Assembly: GCF_004402015.1 (NCBI RefSeq)
Contig: NZ_SOPW01000021.1
Span: 1-49,183 of the forward strand
Length of the DNA: 49,183 nt
Direction of reading: 5' to 3'
Source of the DNA: Filobacillus milosensis
Lineage (GTDB): Bacteria; Bacillota; Bacilli; Bacillales; Alkalibacillaceae
The position numbers and the translations under genes are program-made. This document shows positions 24,342-32,641 of the stretch, one piece after another. The notes below the pieces were generated by a model. The model searched no databases. It saw only the letters and a list, made by a program, of their open reading frames with translations, and was not told the origin of the DNA. Within the stretch, counting starts at the first letter, position 1, and each line of letters starts with the position of its first letter.

Positions 24342-26000
24342 TTATTCAGCAGCAACTCTGAATACTTCCTCAGTCGTTGTTATCCCATCTCGTACTCGAC
24401 GTAAACCGTCTTCAAATAAATAAATGAATCCTTTATCTCTCGCTAATTTTTCTATTTCAATTGATGAACAATTATTTAAAATCGCTGCTTGTATATCATC
24501 ATCAATTGTTAATACTTCATGAATGGCTGTACGTCCTTTATAACCTGAATCATTACAAGTTGGGCAACCGCGCCCTTTTTTGACACGAGTCATTTGAAAA
24601 CCGTATTTCTCAAATATTTCTTGTTCCCTAAGTGTCGGTTCAACTTCAGTTACACAATCGCGACAAATGGTACGCACGAGTCGTTGAGCAACAATTCCGT
24701 TTAATGATGTTCCAACTAAGAATCGCTCAACCCCTATGTTAATTAAGCGGTCAATGGCCCCTACTGAGTCATTGGTATGTAATGTACTCAAGACTAAGTG
24801 CCCAGTAATCGAGGCACGAACAGCCATATTAGCTGTATCTTCATCACGAATCTCACCTACCATAATAATATCAGGGTCCTGACGTAACATGGAGCGTAAA
24901 CCTGAAGCGAATGTCAAATTGACCTTAGGGTTAACTTGTATTTGATTAACCCCACTTAATTGATACTCAACTGGATCCTCAATGGTAATGACATTGGATT
25001 CCTCACGATTTAAACGAGTTAGAGCCGCATACATCGTGGAAGTTTTACCCGAACCAGTTGGACCAGTTAGTAGCACAATTCCATGAGGTTTCTCAATCAT
25101 ACGTATGAAATCTCCTAAATTCTTTTGATGAAACCCTAAGTCTTCTAATCTATTCGACACTGAATGAATATCTAATACACGAATTACGACTTTTTCGCCA
25201 AAAATGGTTGGTAACGTGCTTACACGTAAATCGATGTCTCTTCCTTCGACTTTTCGTTTAATACGCCCATCCTGTGGTATTTTGGATTCAGTTATGTCTA
25301 GTCCTGCCATGATTTTAATACGTGTAATTAGAGATGATTGAATGCTTCGGGAAAGGGTTTGTTCGGTTTGTAAAGATCCATCAATTCTAAGGCGAATCAT
25401 TATTCGGTGCTCATGAGGGTCAAAGTGAATGTCACTGGCTTTTTCTACGACAGCTTGTTGGATGATTTGATTGAGTAGTTTAACAACTGGAGATGCCTCT
25501 TCTTCAATGGATAAGTCATCTCTAGTTTCGACTTCATAATCTGCTTCAAATTGTTCAGCTAAGTTCTCAGTCTCGTAAAACTTAAGTACGTTCTGCCTGA
25601 TTTCATCCTTGGTTGCCATCACAGGTTCAATCACAAACCCTGTTGATAACCGTAAATCGTTAAAGACGAAATAATCCAATGGGTCAGCTACTGCTACCAC
25701 GAGTTTATTTTTGTCTCGTTTTAAAGGTAAAACAAGATTTTCTCTTGCATAATCTTTAGATATTAAATTCAGTAATGACTGATCAACTTCGTATTTATGT
25801 AAGCGAACGTGTGGTATTCCGAGCTGTTGCTGTAAGACTTCCATTAACTGCATTTCGGTAATATCACCGGTTTCAATTAATCTATCACCTAATTTTTGAC
25901 CTGGACTTTTAGAATCTAATGCATTATTTAATTGTTCTTTTGTGATTAAGCCTTGCTGGACGAGCAGTTCCCCAAGTCTTAATTTTACTTTTTTCGCCAA
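24342..26000 (-). CDS. pilB: type IV pilus assembly ATPase PilB with MshEN domain
   Basis: The extension motor, 552 aa. Residues 1-140 form an MshEN/T2SSE_N domain with two similar 24-residue motifs (RLGELLVQQGLITKEQLNNA and KLGDRLIETGDITEMQL), the pattern known to bind c-di-GMP. The motor core has Walker A GPTGSGKTST, the Asp box, Walker B DPDIIMVGEIRDEDT and the His box LSTLHTNDS. A zinc site CRDC ... CPTC follows. The start is TTG, 6 nt after GGGAG. It heads the minus-strand pilus operon. Confidence 0.95.
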   Translation of the reverse strand: MAKKVKLRLGELLVQQGLITKEQLNNALDSKSPGQKLGDRLIETGDITEMQLMEVLQQQLGIPHVRLHKYEVDQSLLNLISKDYARENLVLPLKRDKNKLVVAVADPLDYFVFNDLRLSTGFVIEPVMATKDEIRQNVLKFYETENLAEQFEADYEVETRDDLSIEEEASPVVKLLNQIIQQAVVEKASDIHFDPHEHRIMIRLRIDGSLQTEQTLSRSIQSSLITRIKIMAGLDITESKIPQDGRIKRKVEGRDIDLRVSTLPTIFGEKVVIRVLDIHSVSNRLEDLGFHQKNLGDFIRMIEKPHGIVLLTGPTGSGKTSTMYAALTRLNREESNVITIEDPVEYQLSGVNQIQVNPKVNLTFASGLRSMLRQDPDIIMVGEIRDEDTANMAVRASITGHLVLSTLHTNDSVGAIDRLINIGVERFLVGTSLNGIVAQRLVRTICRDCVTEVEPTLREQEIFEKYGFQMTRVKKGRGCPTCNDSGYKGRTAIHEVLTIDDDIQAAILNNCSSIEIEKLARDKGFIYLFEDGLRRVRDGITTTEEVFRVAAE

Positions 26001-26059
26001 GTCAATCTCCCTTTCAAGTATGAAAAGCGTTCATTATTCATTAAAATATGATAAATTAG

Positions 26060-26086
26060 TAATAGATAATCTATATTAATCTATTA
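26060..26086. promoter_or_regulatory. 27-bp inverted repeat between the two pilus operons
   Basis: TAATAGAT and ATCTATTA flank an 11-bp centre (AATCTATATTA) in the 114-bp divergent region. TATACT overlaps it on the plus strand and TATAAT lies beside it on the minus strand, so a bound protein could block or activate both operons. No clean -35 is visible on either side. Confidence 0.5.
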
Positions 26087-26123
26087 TACTATTTTACTAG
26101 ATAAAAATCGAGGGTTGTTGACA

Positions 26124-26540
26124 ATGTGTGAACAATTAATTAAACATGAAAAAGGCATGACTTTAATAGAAATTCTAGGGGCATTAGTCATTCTATCAAT
26201 CGTGTTAATTGGGTTCTTTTCTGTCTTCACTCAATCTGCCTCTATGCAAAATGTAAATGAAGAAGAAATGCTAACGACCAATTTAATTCGTTCAGCACTT
26301 GAAGATGTTCGAGAGCTGGATAGCAGTAGTGTGTCTCCGGGTACATATACAAATTTCGACTTATTAGATATTGCATCAGTAAATAATCAAGGTCAATTCT
26401 ATTCGCAACCGTCGTATTACTTAAAATTAATCATTACTGATGAGTCAGATACCAATTTGCTAAAAGCAAAATTACAAGTTATAGATCAAAACGGTAAAGT
26501 ATACACTGATACCTATGATTATATTGAGGTGTCTCCATGA
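26124..26540 (+). CDS. minor pseudopilin, PilV-like
   Basis: A 138-aa prepilin-like protein. The leader MCEQLIKHEKG is followed by MTLIEILGALVILSIVLIGF, with Glu5, then a Ser/Asp-rich globular domain. The type IV prepilin cut falls between G and M. It resembles the PilV/GspI group of minor pilins that prime assembly. The start is ATG 26124, 9 nt after GAGGG; it overlaps the next gene by 4 bp. It is first in the plus-strand operon. Confidence 0.85.
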   Translation: MCEQLIKHEKGMTLIEILGALVILSIVLIGFFSVFTQSASMQNVNEEEMLTTNLIRSALEDVRELDSSSVSPGTYTNFDLLDIASVNNQGQFYSQPSYYLKLIITDESDTNLLKAKLQVIDQNGKVYTDTYDYIEVSP

Positions 26541-27022
26541 TTAAGAATGAGCGCGGTTTAACATTAGTAGAGGTTCTAACAACATTAATCTTAACTTTTA
26601 TTATAGGAACATTAGTGTTTTCGGTCGCGATTTCTGCGATCAATAATTACCAGCATTCAGAAATTCAATCACAAGCTCAATCCGAAGTTAATCGTTTTAT
26701 TTTAAATTTAACTGAAATTCATCAAAGCCACTCAACATATACCATTACACGAATAGATGCTTCAAGTTATCAAGTTACTATGGATGGAAATACCTATACA
26801 TTTGATAGTGCTCTTGACAATGTGGAACTCTATATTAACCATAAGATTTGGCAAAATGGCTCACTTTTAACAGATCATTTACTCGAAGTCGGTCACTCTA
26901 AAGAAATCGATCACCGTGAAAAACAAGACCTTTTTATTAAAGTAACTGACTCTAATCCACGCTTTAAAACCATTGAAATTTCCACATCTATTTCACGTCT
27001 ATCTGGTACTGGAGGTAGCTAA
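26537..27022 (+). CDS. minor pseudopilin, PilW/GspJ-like
   Basis: A 161-aa prepilin-like protein: leader MIKNERG, then LTLVEVLTTLILTFIIGTLV with Glu5. The rest is a beta-rich domain of YTITRIDASSYQVTMDGNTY type, as in the ComGF/GspJ-like fold. The start codon overlaps the preceding stop (ATGA), so translation is coupled. Probably part of the pilus tip. Confidence 0.82.
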   Translation: MIKNERGLTLVEVLTTLILTFIIGTLVFSVAISAINNYQHSEIQSQAQSEVNRFILNLTEIHQSHSTYTITRIDASSYQVTMDGNTYTFDSALDNVELYINHKIWQNGSLLTDHLLEVGHSKEIDHREKQDLFIKVTDSNPRFKTIEISTSISRLSGTGGS

Positions 27023-27024
27023 TC

Positions 27025-28230
27025 ATGTTCAAAAACTTAAAAAACGAACAAGGTGCAGCCCTAGTTGTGGTCCTGTTAACGATTGCGTTAATCATGCTTT
27101 TTTCAACGGTTATGATGAACAGTATCTTGTCTAATGCAAAGCAAAATGATATCACTGAACAAAACTACCGCTCCACCCATTTAGCTGAGATGGGAGCAAC
27201 ATTCATTAAAGATCGAGTTATAGAATATATGAGAAATAACGAGTTTGAAGCAACTGATGATTACTTTTCATCCATGCAATCCTTTGTTGAATCAGAAATA
27301 AGTGGTGTCACTGTTGATAGGGAATTTCCTGAGCGTTCTTTTGAAATTACGGCAGATTTTACTTTTGAGGAAAACGATCGTGGAGCTTTATTAAATACTG
27401 AAGTAACGGGCCATGATGAGAATATATCGAACCCCATACAAGTAACTCTTCAGTTAATTAGTGGTGAAGAAAGTGTAGATGATTGGGAAGATAATAGCGA
27501 AACATTCCCAGATCCTCCAGCTGAACCTGATTATGTTTATGAGGAAGATGTTACTTGGAAGAAAAATGATTGTCCTGATGATGAAGACGGTTCGTATTAT
27601 GTGAAAGGTGATGCGACTTTTAATTGTGAGGCGACGGTTGGCGACTATTATTCTGAAGGTAACGTAAAAGTAAGTAAAAGCCATAACAACCTGACCGTTA
27701 ATGGAACTGCGGTCTTTATGGGCGTTGAAATTAACAATAAAACTAGAGTCAAAATACATGAAAATGCGTTCATAAATAAAACGCTAACGAGTGAAAATAA
27801 TCCCAACAGTGAATTTTTAGTTTGTGGTAATGCACGTTTCAAAGAAGGTATTAATTACAGAGGCCAATTTGGAGTAAGGGGTTACGTTATATCAGACGGC
27901 CCTGTCAATTTCGAAAACAACCCAGCTAAAATTGGTAATGATACCATTTTTAAAGACGGTTTAAATATTAAAAATACTAGTTTGGACGTTGGAGGCAATT
28001 TAACCGTTTATACTAATCAAACAAACATTAGTACTTTTGGTGGTACAATCAATGTTGCTGGTGACTTGACGATATATGAAAAAGGTCAATCCGAACCCAT
28101 TATTAATCCTGATTGGCAATCAATTAACTACACCGATTCTGGCCCAGATTTTCCAGAATGTGAAGGCATCGATTACCCAAGCGGTAGTGGCGGCGATCCG
28201 TCAGTTGACTTAGATAATGCAGATTATTAA
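27025..28230 (+). CDS. PilX-like prepilin with large Cys-containing C-terminal domain
   Basis: A 401-aa protein with prepilin leader MFKNLKNEQG and hydrophobic stretch AALVVVLLTIALIMLFSTVM. Position 5 is Val, not Glu, as in PilX/GspK-like tip pilins. After a stalk, an acidic stretch (residues 155-185) leads to a Gly/Asn-rich beta-solenoid-like region (about 215-365, e.g. VGGNLTVYTNQTNIS) with four Cys in all (near 190, 204, 269 and 381), perhaps disulfides. The acidic tail ends SVDLDNADY. Large size and surface-like composition suggest an adhesive tip; that is inference. Confidence 0.75.
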   Translation: MFKNLKNEQGAALVVVLLTIALIMLFSTVMMNSILSNAKQNDITEQNYRSTHLAEMGATFIKDRVIEYMRNNEFEATDDYFSSMQSFVESEISGVTVDREFPERSFEITADFTFEENDRGALLNTEVTGHDENISNPIQVTLQLISGEESVDDWEDNSETFPDPPAEPDYVYEEDVTWKKNDCPDDEDGSYYVKGDATFNCEATVGDYYSEGNVKVSKSHNNLTVNGTAVFMGVEINNKTRVKIHENAFINKTLTSENNPNSEFLVCGNARFKEGINYRGQFGVRGYVISDGPVNFENNPAKIGNDTIFKDGLNIKNTSLDVGGNLTVYTNQTNISTFGGTINVAGDLTIYEKGQSEPIINPDWQSINYTDSGPDFPECEGIDYPSGSGGDPSVDLDNADY

Positions 28231-28237
28231 ACATAAC

Positions 28238-28270
28238 AAAGGCGCTCCAGTCTAACCGGAAGCGCCTTTT
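28238..28270. terminator. bidirectional terminator, pilus operon/alkA
   Basis: AAAGGCGCT and AGCGCCTTT pair with an inner CC/GG and T runs on both sides, between convergent genes. Confidence 0.88.
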
Positions 28271-28271
28271 A

Positions 28272-29141
28272 TTAATCCTCTATACTTCTCCACAGCGTCA
28301 ATGCTGCAAAGCTTCTGTACGGTTCCCATTCCTTAGCTTTCTTTTCAACCTCAACCTTAGTAGGCTTTGCATCCAATTGCCACCATTTTTTAAGGGCATT
28401 TTGAATGCCAATATCAGCAGCTGGGAATAAATCATCACGGCCACAGGCAAATAACAACCAATTTTCTACTGTCCATGGACCAATACCTCGAGCTTTTCCT
28501 AAAGTTTTAAAGACTTCTTCATTTGGAAGTTTGGATAACTTTTGAAGGTTAAGTTCGCCATCAACAATTTTCCTCGACGTATCAATTACGTACTCCGCTT
28601 TTCGTTGGCTGAACTGTAAATTCCTTAAGTCATCATATTCAAGTTGAGCGACTTTATCTGGTGTTGGATAGAACCAAGAACCATCTTCTTCTTCGCCAAA
28701 TGTTTGAACAAAACGTGTTGATATTGTATATGCAAACTTCATGTTCAGTTGTTGGTGAATGATTACTTTCATTAATGACTGATAGAGGTGAAAGTCTCTT
28801 ACAACTGGTGTTCCTTGGTATTGATGAAATAGCATCGACAATTCTGTTTGCTGAAAGAATTGATGAATCTCATTTAAATCTTTATCCCATTGAAAGATAT
28901 TTCTAATATGTTCAAAAATGACGTCCTGTTCTTCATCGTGATCAGACATCACCGAGAAGACCGGCTTCTCTGTCGTTCCTTCTGCTTTAACACGGACTAC
29001 CGTTCGATCGTTTTCTAGTTGAACTGGAACATCAACCCAACGTTCTTTCATATCTAAACGAATGAGCGGATCCATACCTAAGCGTTTTAATGCATAATCA
29101 AAATCATACATGCCGGGTGCATGATAGTATTCCTTCCACAT
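28272..29141 (-). CDS. DNA-3-methyladenine glycosylase II, AlkA-like (YfjP)
   Basis: A base-excision glycosylase for alkylated purines, 289 aa. The HhH-GPD domain holds FHLYQSLMKVIIHQQLNMKF, the hairpin LGKARGIGPWTVENWLLF and the catalytic Asp in FPAADIGIQ. The N-terminal 100 residues form the AlkA_N-like beta domain. The C-terminus EPYRSFAALTLWRS is typical. GGGAGAG lies 6 nt before ATG. It sits next to pdaA, as yfjP does near yfjS in B. subtilis. Confidence 0.9.
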   Translation of the reverse strand: MWKEYYHAPGMYDFDYALKRLGMDPLIRLDMKERWVDVPVQLENDRTVVRVKAEGTTEKPVFSVMSDHDEEQDVIFEHIRNIFQWDKDLNEIHQFFQQTELSMLFHQYQGTPVVRDFHLYQSLMKVIIHQQLNMKFAYTISTRFVQTFGEEEDGSWFYPTPDKVAQLEYDDLRNLQFSQRKAEYVIDTSRKIVDGELNLQKLSKLPNEEVFKTLGKARGIGPWTVENWLLFACGRDDLFPAADIGIQNALKKWWQLDAKPTKVEVEKKAKEWEPYRSFAALTLWRSIED

Positions 29142-29217
29142 AGTTAACTCTCCCTTACAATTACAACTATATTCAGTTTACATCTATTTTAAATATAATA
29201 GCAAAAAATTTTTAACC

Positions 29218-29250
29218 GAAAAAGAAAACGGCCTATTCAATAGACCGTTA
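29218..29250 (-). terminator. terminator of pdaA
   Basis: On the minus strand, AACGGTCTATT and AATAGGCCGTT pair (one G-U/mismatch) and TTCTTTTT follows. Confidence 0.75.
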
Positions 29251-29258
29251 ATCATATT

Positions 29259-30041
29259 CTATTCAGTAGGAACCAAATCATCCCAAAGTAATTCATCTAA
29301 TGAACCAAATTCATATCCCCGTTTTCTTAACTCATCAATTAGGTGGGTTAGAGCATCGGCATTATCCTGTGAAACCGTGTGTAACAAAATGATAGCTCCT
29401 GGATGAACTTGCTCCATGACTTCGTTAAATGCATGTTTCCAACCGTTTTTACGATCGCTGAACCAATCTACAAAAGCCACTGTCCAAAAGACATTAACAT
29501 AGCCTAATTCATCGGTTATTTTCAGTGATTTTTCATTAAAAATACCTTTCGCAGGCCTAAAAAAAGTCACTGAATTTTGTTTGGTGTGCTTCATAATTTT
29601 TTCGTCTAATGTTTTTAAGTCTTGTTTGATTTTTTCTTCTGAAGCCTTGGTGAAATCTAAATGGTCATTAGAGTGGTTACCGATAATATGTCCCTCTTCT
29701 ACCATTCGCTTCACTAATTTTGGAGCATCATCAACATAATGTCCTGTTAAGAAAAAGGTTGCTGGAACTTGCTTTTCTTTTAATATATCTAAGATGGTTC
29801 CTGTATACCCTTGTTCATACCCGTTATCAAAGGTTAAATAAACCTTTTTCTTATTAGGATCTCCCATATAAATGCCATTATATTTTTCAATTAATGGAGC
29901 ATAAAACCCTAAATCAGGTGGCTGCTCATTATATTGTTTCTTATAACCGTAGCCATAAGCTTCTTCTGTTGGCATAGCTGAAACCGTATTTACAAGAAAA
30001 CACACGACAGCTAAAATAATTAAGCTAACAAACTTCTTCAT
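29259..30041 (-). CDS. pdaA: delta-lactam-biosynthetic de-N-acetylase PdaA
   Basis: Deacetylates N-acetylmuramic acid in spore cortex peptidoglycan, needed to form muramic delta-lactam for germination. 260 aa with signal peptide MKKFVSLIILAVVCFLVNTVSA. NodB domain: TFDNGYE (PdaA-type variant of TFDDG, metal Asp), NHSNDHLD (two metal His), FFRPAKG and IILLHTVSQ. The start is the ATG 8 nt after GGAGG. On the coding strand, GTATT and CAAAATA lie 17 bp apart upstream, close to a sigma-F/sigma-G promoter, as expected for a forespore gene. Confidence 0.94.
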   Translation of the reverse strand: MKKFVSLIILAVVCFLVNTVSAMPTEEAYGYGYKKQYNEQPPDLGFYAPLIEKYNGIYMGDPNKKKVYLTFDNGYEQGYTGTILDILKEKQVPATFFLTGHYVDDAPKLVKRMVEEGHIIGNHSNDHLDFTKASEEKIKQDLKTLDEKIMKHTKQNSVTFFRPAKGIFNEKSLKITDELGYVNVFWTVAFVDWFSDRKNGWKHAFNEVMEQVHPGAIILLHTVSQDNADALTHLIDELRKRGYEFGSLDELLWDDLVPTE

Positions 30042-30160
30042 ATATAGGTCCTCCATCACTTTTTCTTTATTTTGTGTTGAAATATAAAATTAATACTTTG
30101 AATGTTTAATGTCATGTGATGAGGGTATTGATTAACCAAGGAACCAAGGAGTGAGACATC

Positions 30161-30559
30161 GTGGCAACAGTTCTAGTCGGAATCGCTGCTTTAATTATAC
30201 TAGTTAATTTATTTTATTTCTTTTATAACAGATCCTATAGGTACAGTTATTTTAGTTCTATTCTTTTCTTCAAGTTATTTTTAGTTCTTTCTGGTCTAAC
30301 GGTTGGATTCGGAGTACTTTATTACGCCTTATCAATGAGTCAGGATGTTTTACTTGATAGCTCCAGTAATCCAGTCAACGTAGACATATGGAAAGCTCTT
30401 TACTTTAGTGGAGAAACTATAGTGTCAGTTGGTTTTGGTGATTATGTACCCGTTGGTATTGCGAGACTTTTTGCCTTACTGGAGGCAATGATGGGGATTT
30501 TATTACCTACAACGTATTTTATGCGCTCATTAAATAAAAATGAAAACACTGAAAGCTAA
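30161..30559 (+). CDS. small two-TM potassium channel-like protein
   Basis: A 132-aa membrane protein with helices at about 3-22, 38-62 and 105-125 and the filter SVGFGD in FSGETIVSVGFGDYVPVG. GFGD replaces the more usual GYGD and is also found in K+ channels. It is a paralogue of the protein at 4903-5286; both end with an A-R-F/L-x-x-L-x-E-A-x-x-G pattern after the filter. No regulatory domain. The start is GTG, 9 nt after AAGGAG. Confidence 0.85.
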   Translation: MATVLVGIAALIILVNLFYFFYNRSYRYSYFSSILFFKLFLVLSGLTVGFGVLYYALSMSQDVLLDSSSNPVNVDIWKALYFSGETIVSVGFGDYVPVGIARLFALLEAMMGILLPTTYFMRSLNKNENTES

Positions 30560-30605
30560 AAATTTCAAATAACGAGTTAATCGGAAACTAAGGAAGGTGA
30601 AGCAA

Positions 30606-30674
30606 TTGATTCGAACACTATTGATGATTATTGGTCTTATCGTTGTTATTATGTTTATTCTTTCATTGATTTAA
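30606..30674 (+). CDS. putative 22-aa membrane peptide
   Basis: TTG-initiated ORF coding a very hydrophobic peptide (about MIRTLLMIIGLIVVIMFILS plus two residues), one membrane helix with a single Arg at the N-terminus. GGAAGGTG lies 6 nt upstream and a strong terminator follows the stop by 7 bp. It sits 46 bp after the channel gene and may share its transcript. I know no family for it. Confidence 0.5.
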   Translation: MIRTLLMIIGLIVVIMFILSLI

Positions 30675-30681
30675 CATATAC

Positions 30682-30718
30682 AAAAAGCGCGACGGTCAAA
30701 AAGTCGCGCTTTTTTTTA
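30682..30718. terminator. bidirectional terminator before yuiF
   Basis: AAAAAGCGCGAC and GTCGCGCTTTTT pair over 12 bp around a 9-nt loop, with T runs on both strands. Confidence 0.93.
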
Positions 30719-32032
30719 TTACAGCATTAATGCTGCAGCCCATCCGAAAATGAACAATGGAATGTTAAAGTGAATAAATGTTGGAACAACCGTATCCCAT
30801 ATGTGATTATGCTTACCATCCACGTTCAGGCCAGCTGTTGGTCCAAGCGTACTATCGGATGCAGGACTTCCGGCGTCACCTAATGCACCAGCTGTACCAA
30901 TTAGTACTGCAATTGCAACAGGTGAAAAGCCAGCAGCTGTTGCGATTGGTATATATAACGCCGCTAAGATTGGAATCGTACCGAATGATGTCCCAATCCC
31001 CAGCGTGACGATTAAACCGACTAATAATAAAACTAGTGCAACTATTGCCTTCTGTCCTTCTAACATGCCTGAAGACGCATCGACTAATGCTTCAACTGAT
31101 CCCGTTTCTTTGAGTACACCAGCAAAACCAGCTGCAGCTAGCATAATAAATGCAATCATGCCCATCATGCTAATACCTTTAGACATAACTTCTTCACTGC
31201 TTCTAAATGGAACTGCTACTAAAACAAACATTAAAACTAAGCCAGTTAATGCACCTAAAACCATGCTCTCTGTGTCTACTTGAACATATAAAGCACCAAC
31301 AATCGCAACTAATGTCATAGAATGCTTTAATTCGAATTTAAATGGCGAATCATCAATCTCTTCATAATCAGCTGAAGGTCCTTCAGGTGTAACTTGACTA
31401 TAATCTCTCTTCTTACGATAAGTAATAAATATTGCAATTAATAGCCCAACTACCATACCAAGCCCTGGTACTAACATAGCTTGAGTCACTTCTGATAAAG
31501 AAATCTCAATGCCATTTTCAATCATGTTTTCTTGAATGATCCCTTGGAAAATTAGTCCGAATCCAACCGGCAACATAATATACGGTGCTTTAAGACCAAA
31601 TGTTAATGAAGTTGCAATCGCACGACGGTCAATTTGCATCTTATCAAAAAGTGAAATCAATGGCGGAATTAAAATCGGAATAAACGCAATGTGTACAGGT
31701 ACAGCGTTTTGCGATAAAGAAGCAATAATAGCAATTGTAATCAACATAAATCCTCTTTTACCTGTAACCGCTCGACGAAGAAATTGAACAATCCCTTTCG
31801 TTACTCCAGTCATACCAATTGCAGCTGCAAAGCCACCTAGTAAGACATAGCTAAGAGCAGTGTTTGCACTTTCTCCCATATTTGAAACAAAAACTTCAAC
31901 TATTTCAACGAAGGGTAAACCAGCTATGAAACCAGCTGAAAGTGCAGATATAATAATAGCCACTAAGACGTTAACTTTAAATAAACTTAGTACCGTTAAT
32001 ATTAAAACAGAAATTATAACTGCAGAAGCCAT
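30719..32032 (-). CDS. yuiF: Na+/H+ antiporter family protein (YuiF-like)
   Basis: A 437-aa membrane protein with about eleven to twelve helices of the Na_H_antiporter/NhaC-like ion transporter superfamily, like B. subtilis YuiF. Typical stretches are LGGFAAAIGMTGVTKGIVQF, SQNAVPVHIAFIPILIPPL, GIGTSFGTIPILAALYIP and GALGDAGSPASDSTLGPTAG, the last two being the polar re-entrant loops of the family. Sodium extrusion is inferred; some relatives move organic acids or amino acids. AGGGAG lies 9 nt before ATG. Confidence 0.85.
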   Translation of the reverse strand: MASAVIISVLILTVLSLFKVNVLVAIIISALSAGFIAGLPFVEIVEVFVSNMGESANTALSYVLLGGFAAAIGMTGVTKGIVQFLRRAVTGKRGFMLITIAIIASLSQNAVPVHIAFIPILIPPLISLFDKMQIDRRAIATSLTFGLKAPYIMLPVGFGLIFQGIIQENMIENGIEISLSEVTQAMLVPGLGMVVGLLIAIFITYRKKRDYSQVTPEGPSADYEEIDDSPFKFELKHSMTLVAIVGALYVQVDTESMVLGALTGLVLMFVLVAVPFRSSEEVMSKGISMMGMIAFIMLAAAGFAGVLKETGSVEALVDASSGMLEGQKAIVALVLLLVGLIVTLGIGTSFGTIPILAALYIPIATAAGFSPVAIAVLIGTAGALGDAGSPASDSTLGPTAGLNVDGKHNHIWDTVVPTFIHFNIPLFIFGWAAALML

Positions 32033-32105
32033 AACTTAACTCTCCCTTTTTATTATGTTATCTTGTTATCGCGTTAACACTTTATCATGATAAAGGTTGT
32101 GTTTT

Positions 32106-32150
32106 AAAAAATCAACCCCCTTTTATTAAAAATTATGGGAGTTGATTTAA
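32106..32150. terminator. terminator of the osmC-like gene
   Basis: AAATCAACCCCC (32109-20) and GGGAGTTGATTT (32137-48) pair; on the minus strand TTTTTTAAA follows. Confidence 0.82.
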
Positions 32151-32154
32151 AAAA

Positions 32155-32541
32155 TTATGCCTCGATCGCTTCTACTTGTTCAATAACTTCCATTGACCCA
32201 ATCACAGATTGAACCATAGAGCAGTTTTTCGAAGCGATTTCTAAGCTTTTCTGAAGTTTTTTCTCGTTTAAGTCTTTACCTTTTACTTTGAAATACAAAG
32301 TTACTTTCTCAATTTTATTTACATCATCACCTGTACGTTCTACTTCAGCATCAATGGTCATTTCATCGTATTCAATCTTTTGTTTAGCCAATATCCGACG
32401 GTAAACAGAAGCACTACAACCAGCAAGTGATGCGACCATTAATTGAAAAGGTCGATAACCTTCTTCTTCATTTGGTGAAATGTTCATAGGGGCAAATGGA
32501 AACTCTGCTGTTATATCTCTTTCTGTTACTTTAAATTTCAT
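32155..32541 (-). CDS. OsmC family peroxide reductase-like protein
   Basis: A 128-aa OsmC/Ohr superfamily protein. The two redox cysteines are present: AGCSASVYRR near residue 51 and NCSMVQS near residue 107. The rest follows the family (FQLMVASLAG, VERTGDDVNKIEKVTLYF, KLQKSLEIASKNC). It is closer to the YhfA/YeeD-like group than to Ohr, so its substrate is uncertain. The start is the ATG 9 nt after AGGAG (MKFKVTERDI); the longer frame runs into the divergent MFS gene's control region. Confidence 0.88.
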   Translation of the reverse strand: MKFKVTERDITAEFPFAPMNISPNEEEGYRPFQLMVASLAGCSASVYRRILAKQKIEYDEMTIDAEVERTGDDVNKIEKVTLYFKVKGKDLNEKKLQKSLEIASKNCSMVQSVIGSMEVIEQVEAIEA

Positions 32542-32641
32542 AGATTGCCACTCCTCATTTAGTATGATTTGCTTTAATTCTAACATGATTATAAGGTACA
32601 ATGTCATTGACTTTGCTCACAGTCATCTAGGGGGAAATTGC

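Noticed and set aside
30778-31787. Plus-strand ORFs opposite the antiporter gene
   Set aside because: They are antisense frames of a long membrane-protein gene, without ribosome binding sites or family features.
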